Assembly: GCA_900538385.1 (NCBI GenBank)
Contig: UWSO01000037.1
Coordinates: 1-19,842 of the forward strand
DNA: 19,842 nucleotides
Direction of reading: 5' to 3'
From: an uncultured Porphyromonas sp.
Lineage (GTDB): Bacteria > Bacteroidota > Bacteroidia > Bacteroidales > Porphyromonadaceae
Numbering within the stretch: the first letter of the stretch is position 1; each line of letters opens with the position of its first letter. A model generated the notes under the pieces. The model did not search any database. It was not told the DNA's origin and saw only the letters and a program-made list of their open reading frames with translations. This document shows, in pieces, positions 19,649 to 19,842 of the stretch. The position numbers were made by a program, and so were the translations under genes.

Positions 19649-19842
19649 TACAACTATCCCCTATCTATGACTTGAGCTAATTTCTACTTTGAAGTGCTGG
19701 AAAGCTGTAGCTAGAGCTGACTCTTTGTACTTACAAATCCCTACTCTTCAGTGGAAATAAAAGCTCTTCGGAGGAATTTGCTTAGGATTGACGCATTACA
19801 ATATAAACTGAGCGAGCTCATCTCAATCTCTCCCGATGAGTT

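Noticed and set aside
61..19798. A shared 10-mer TAATGCGTCA at 61-70 and inverted at 19789-19798, as possible element ends
   Set aside because: The match is only ten bases, the flanks differ, no transposase or integrase lies between, and the genes between are core housekeeping.

Overview
The window looks like chromosome from an anaerobic, heme-scavenging member of the Bacteroidota, most likely Porphyromonas. The evidence is a complete hmuYRSTUV-type heme-uptake locus, meso-diaminopimelate dehydrogenase, TACCTTTG (TAnnTTTG-type) promoter boxes, mostly absent Shine-Dalgarno sequences, and lipoproteins with short Cys-terminated signal peptides. Species was not determined. I saw no rRNA, tRNA, insertion sequence, prophage or CRISPR array.

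Layout. (1) Positions 1-2238, plus strand: a short leader with a promoter, then pfkA (ATP-dependent phosphofructokinase) and mutY (adenine DNA glycosylase) as a tight pair. (2) Positions 2239-2335: a convergent intergenic gap with weak hairpins. (3) Positions 2336-11067, minus strand: the heme locus. In transcription order it is hmuY (heme-binding lipoprotein), a spacer with two hairpins, hmuR (TonB-dependent receptor), hmuS (1424-residue CobN-like protein anchored at both ends), hmuT (polytopic membrane protein), hmuU (ExbB/TolQ/MotA-like) and hmuV (DUF2149-like, with an ExbD-like Asp in its single membrane segment). (4) Positions 11068-11548: hmuY promoter, an array of degenerate 22-bp units, and a probable nagB terminator. 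(5) Positions 11549-19579, minus strand: eight same-strand genes. In transcription order they are a SPOR-domain lipoprotein, murB, an MBL-hydrolase/LipB fusion, a neutral zinc metallopeptidase, ddh, lgt, a flavodiiron protein and nagB. Most gaps are 5-53 bp or an ATGA overlap. (6) Positions 19580-19842: promoter of the SPOR gene, then about 190 bases with no recognised gene.

How the genes fit together. HmuY and HmuR should capture heme and bring it across the outer membrane. HmuS, related to the large subunits of cobalt and magnesium chelatases, is predicted to sit mainly in the periplasm and act on heme there. No CobS/CobT or BchI/BchD-type AAA+ partner is encoded nearby. Instead the operon carries an ExbB-like and an ExbD-like protein, so a proton-motive-force-driven chelatase or dechelatase complex (HmuSTUV) is a reasonable hypothesis and the most interesting system here. 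The long minus-strand cluster is mainly cell-envelope and housekeeping: peptidoglycan precursors (murB, ddh), amino sugars (nagB), lipoprotein maturation (lgt), lipoate attachment (lipB) and oxygen/NO defence (flavodiiron protein).

The main oddities are a predicted His/Met rather than His/His heme ligand pair in HmuY, a Met/Gly/His-rich insert in HmuS, the MBL-LipB fusion, a 7-bp tandem repeat directly before lgt, and the 22-bp palindromic repeat array.
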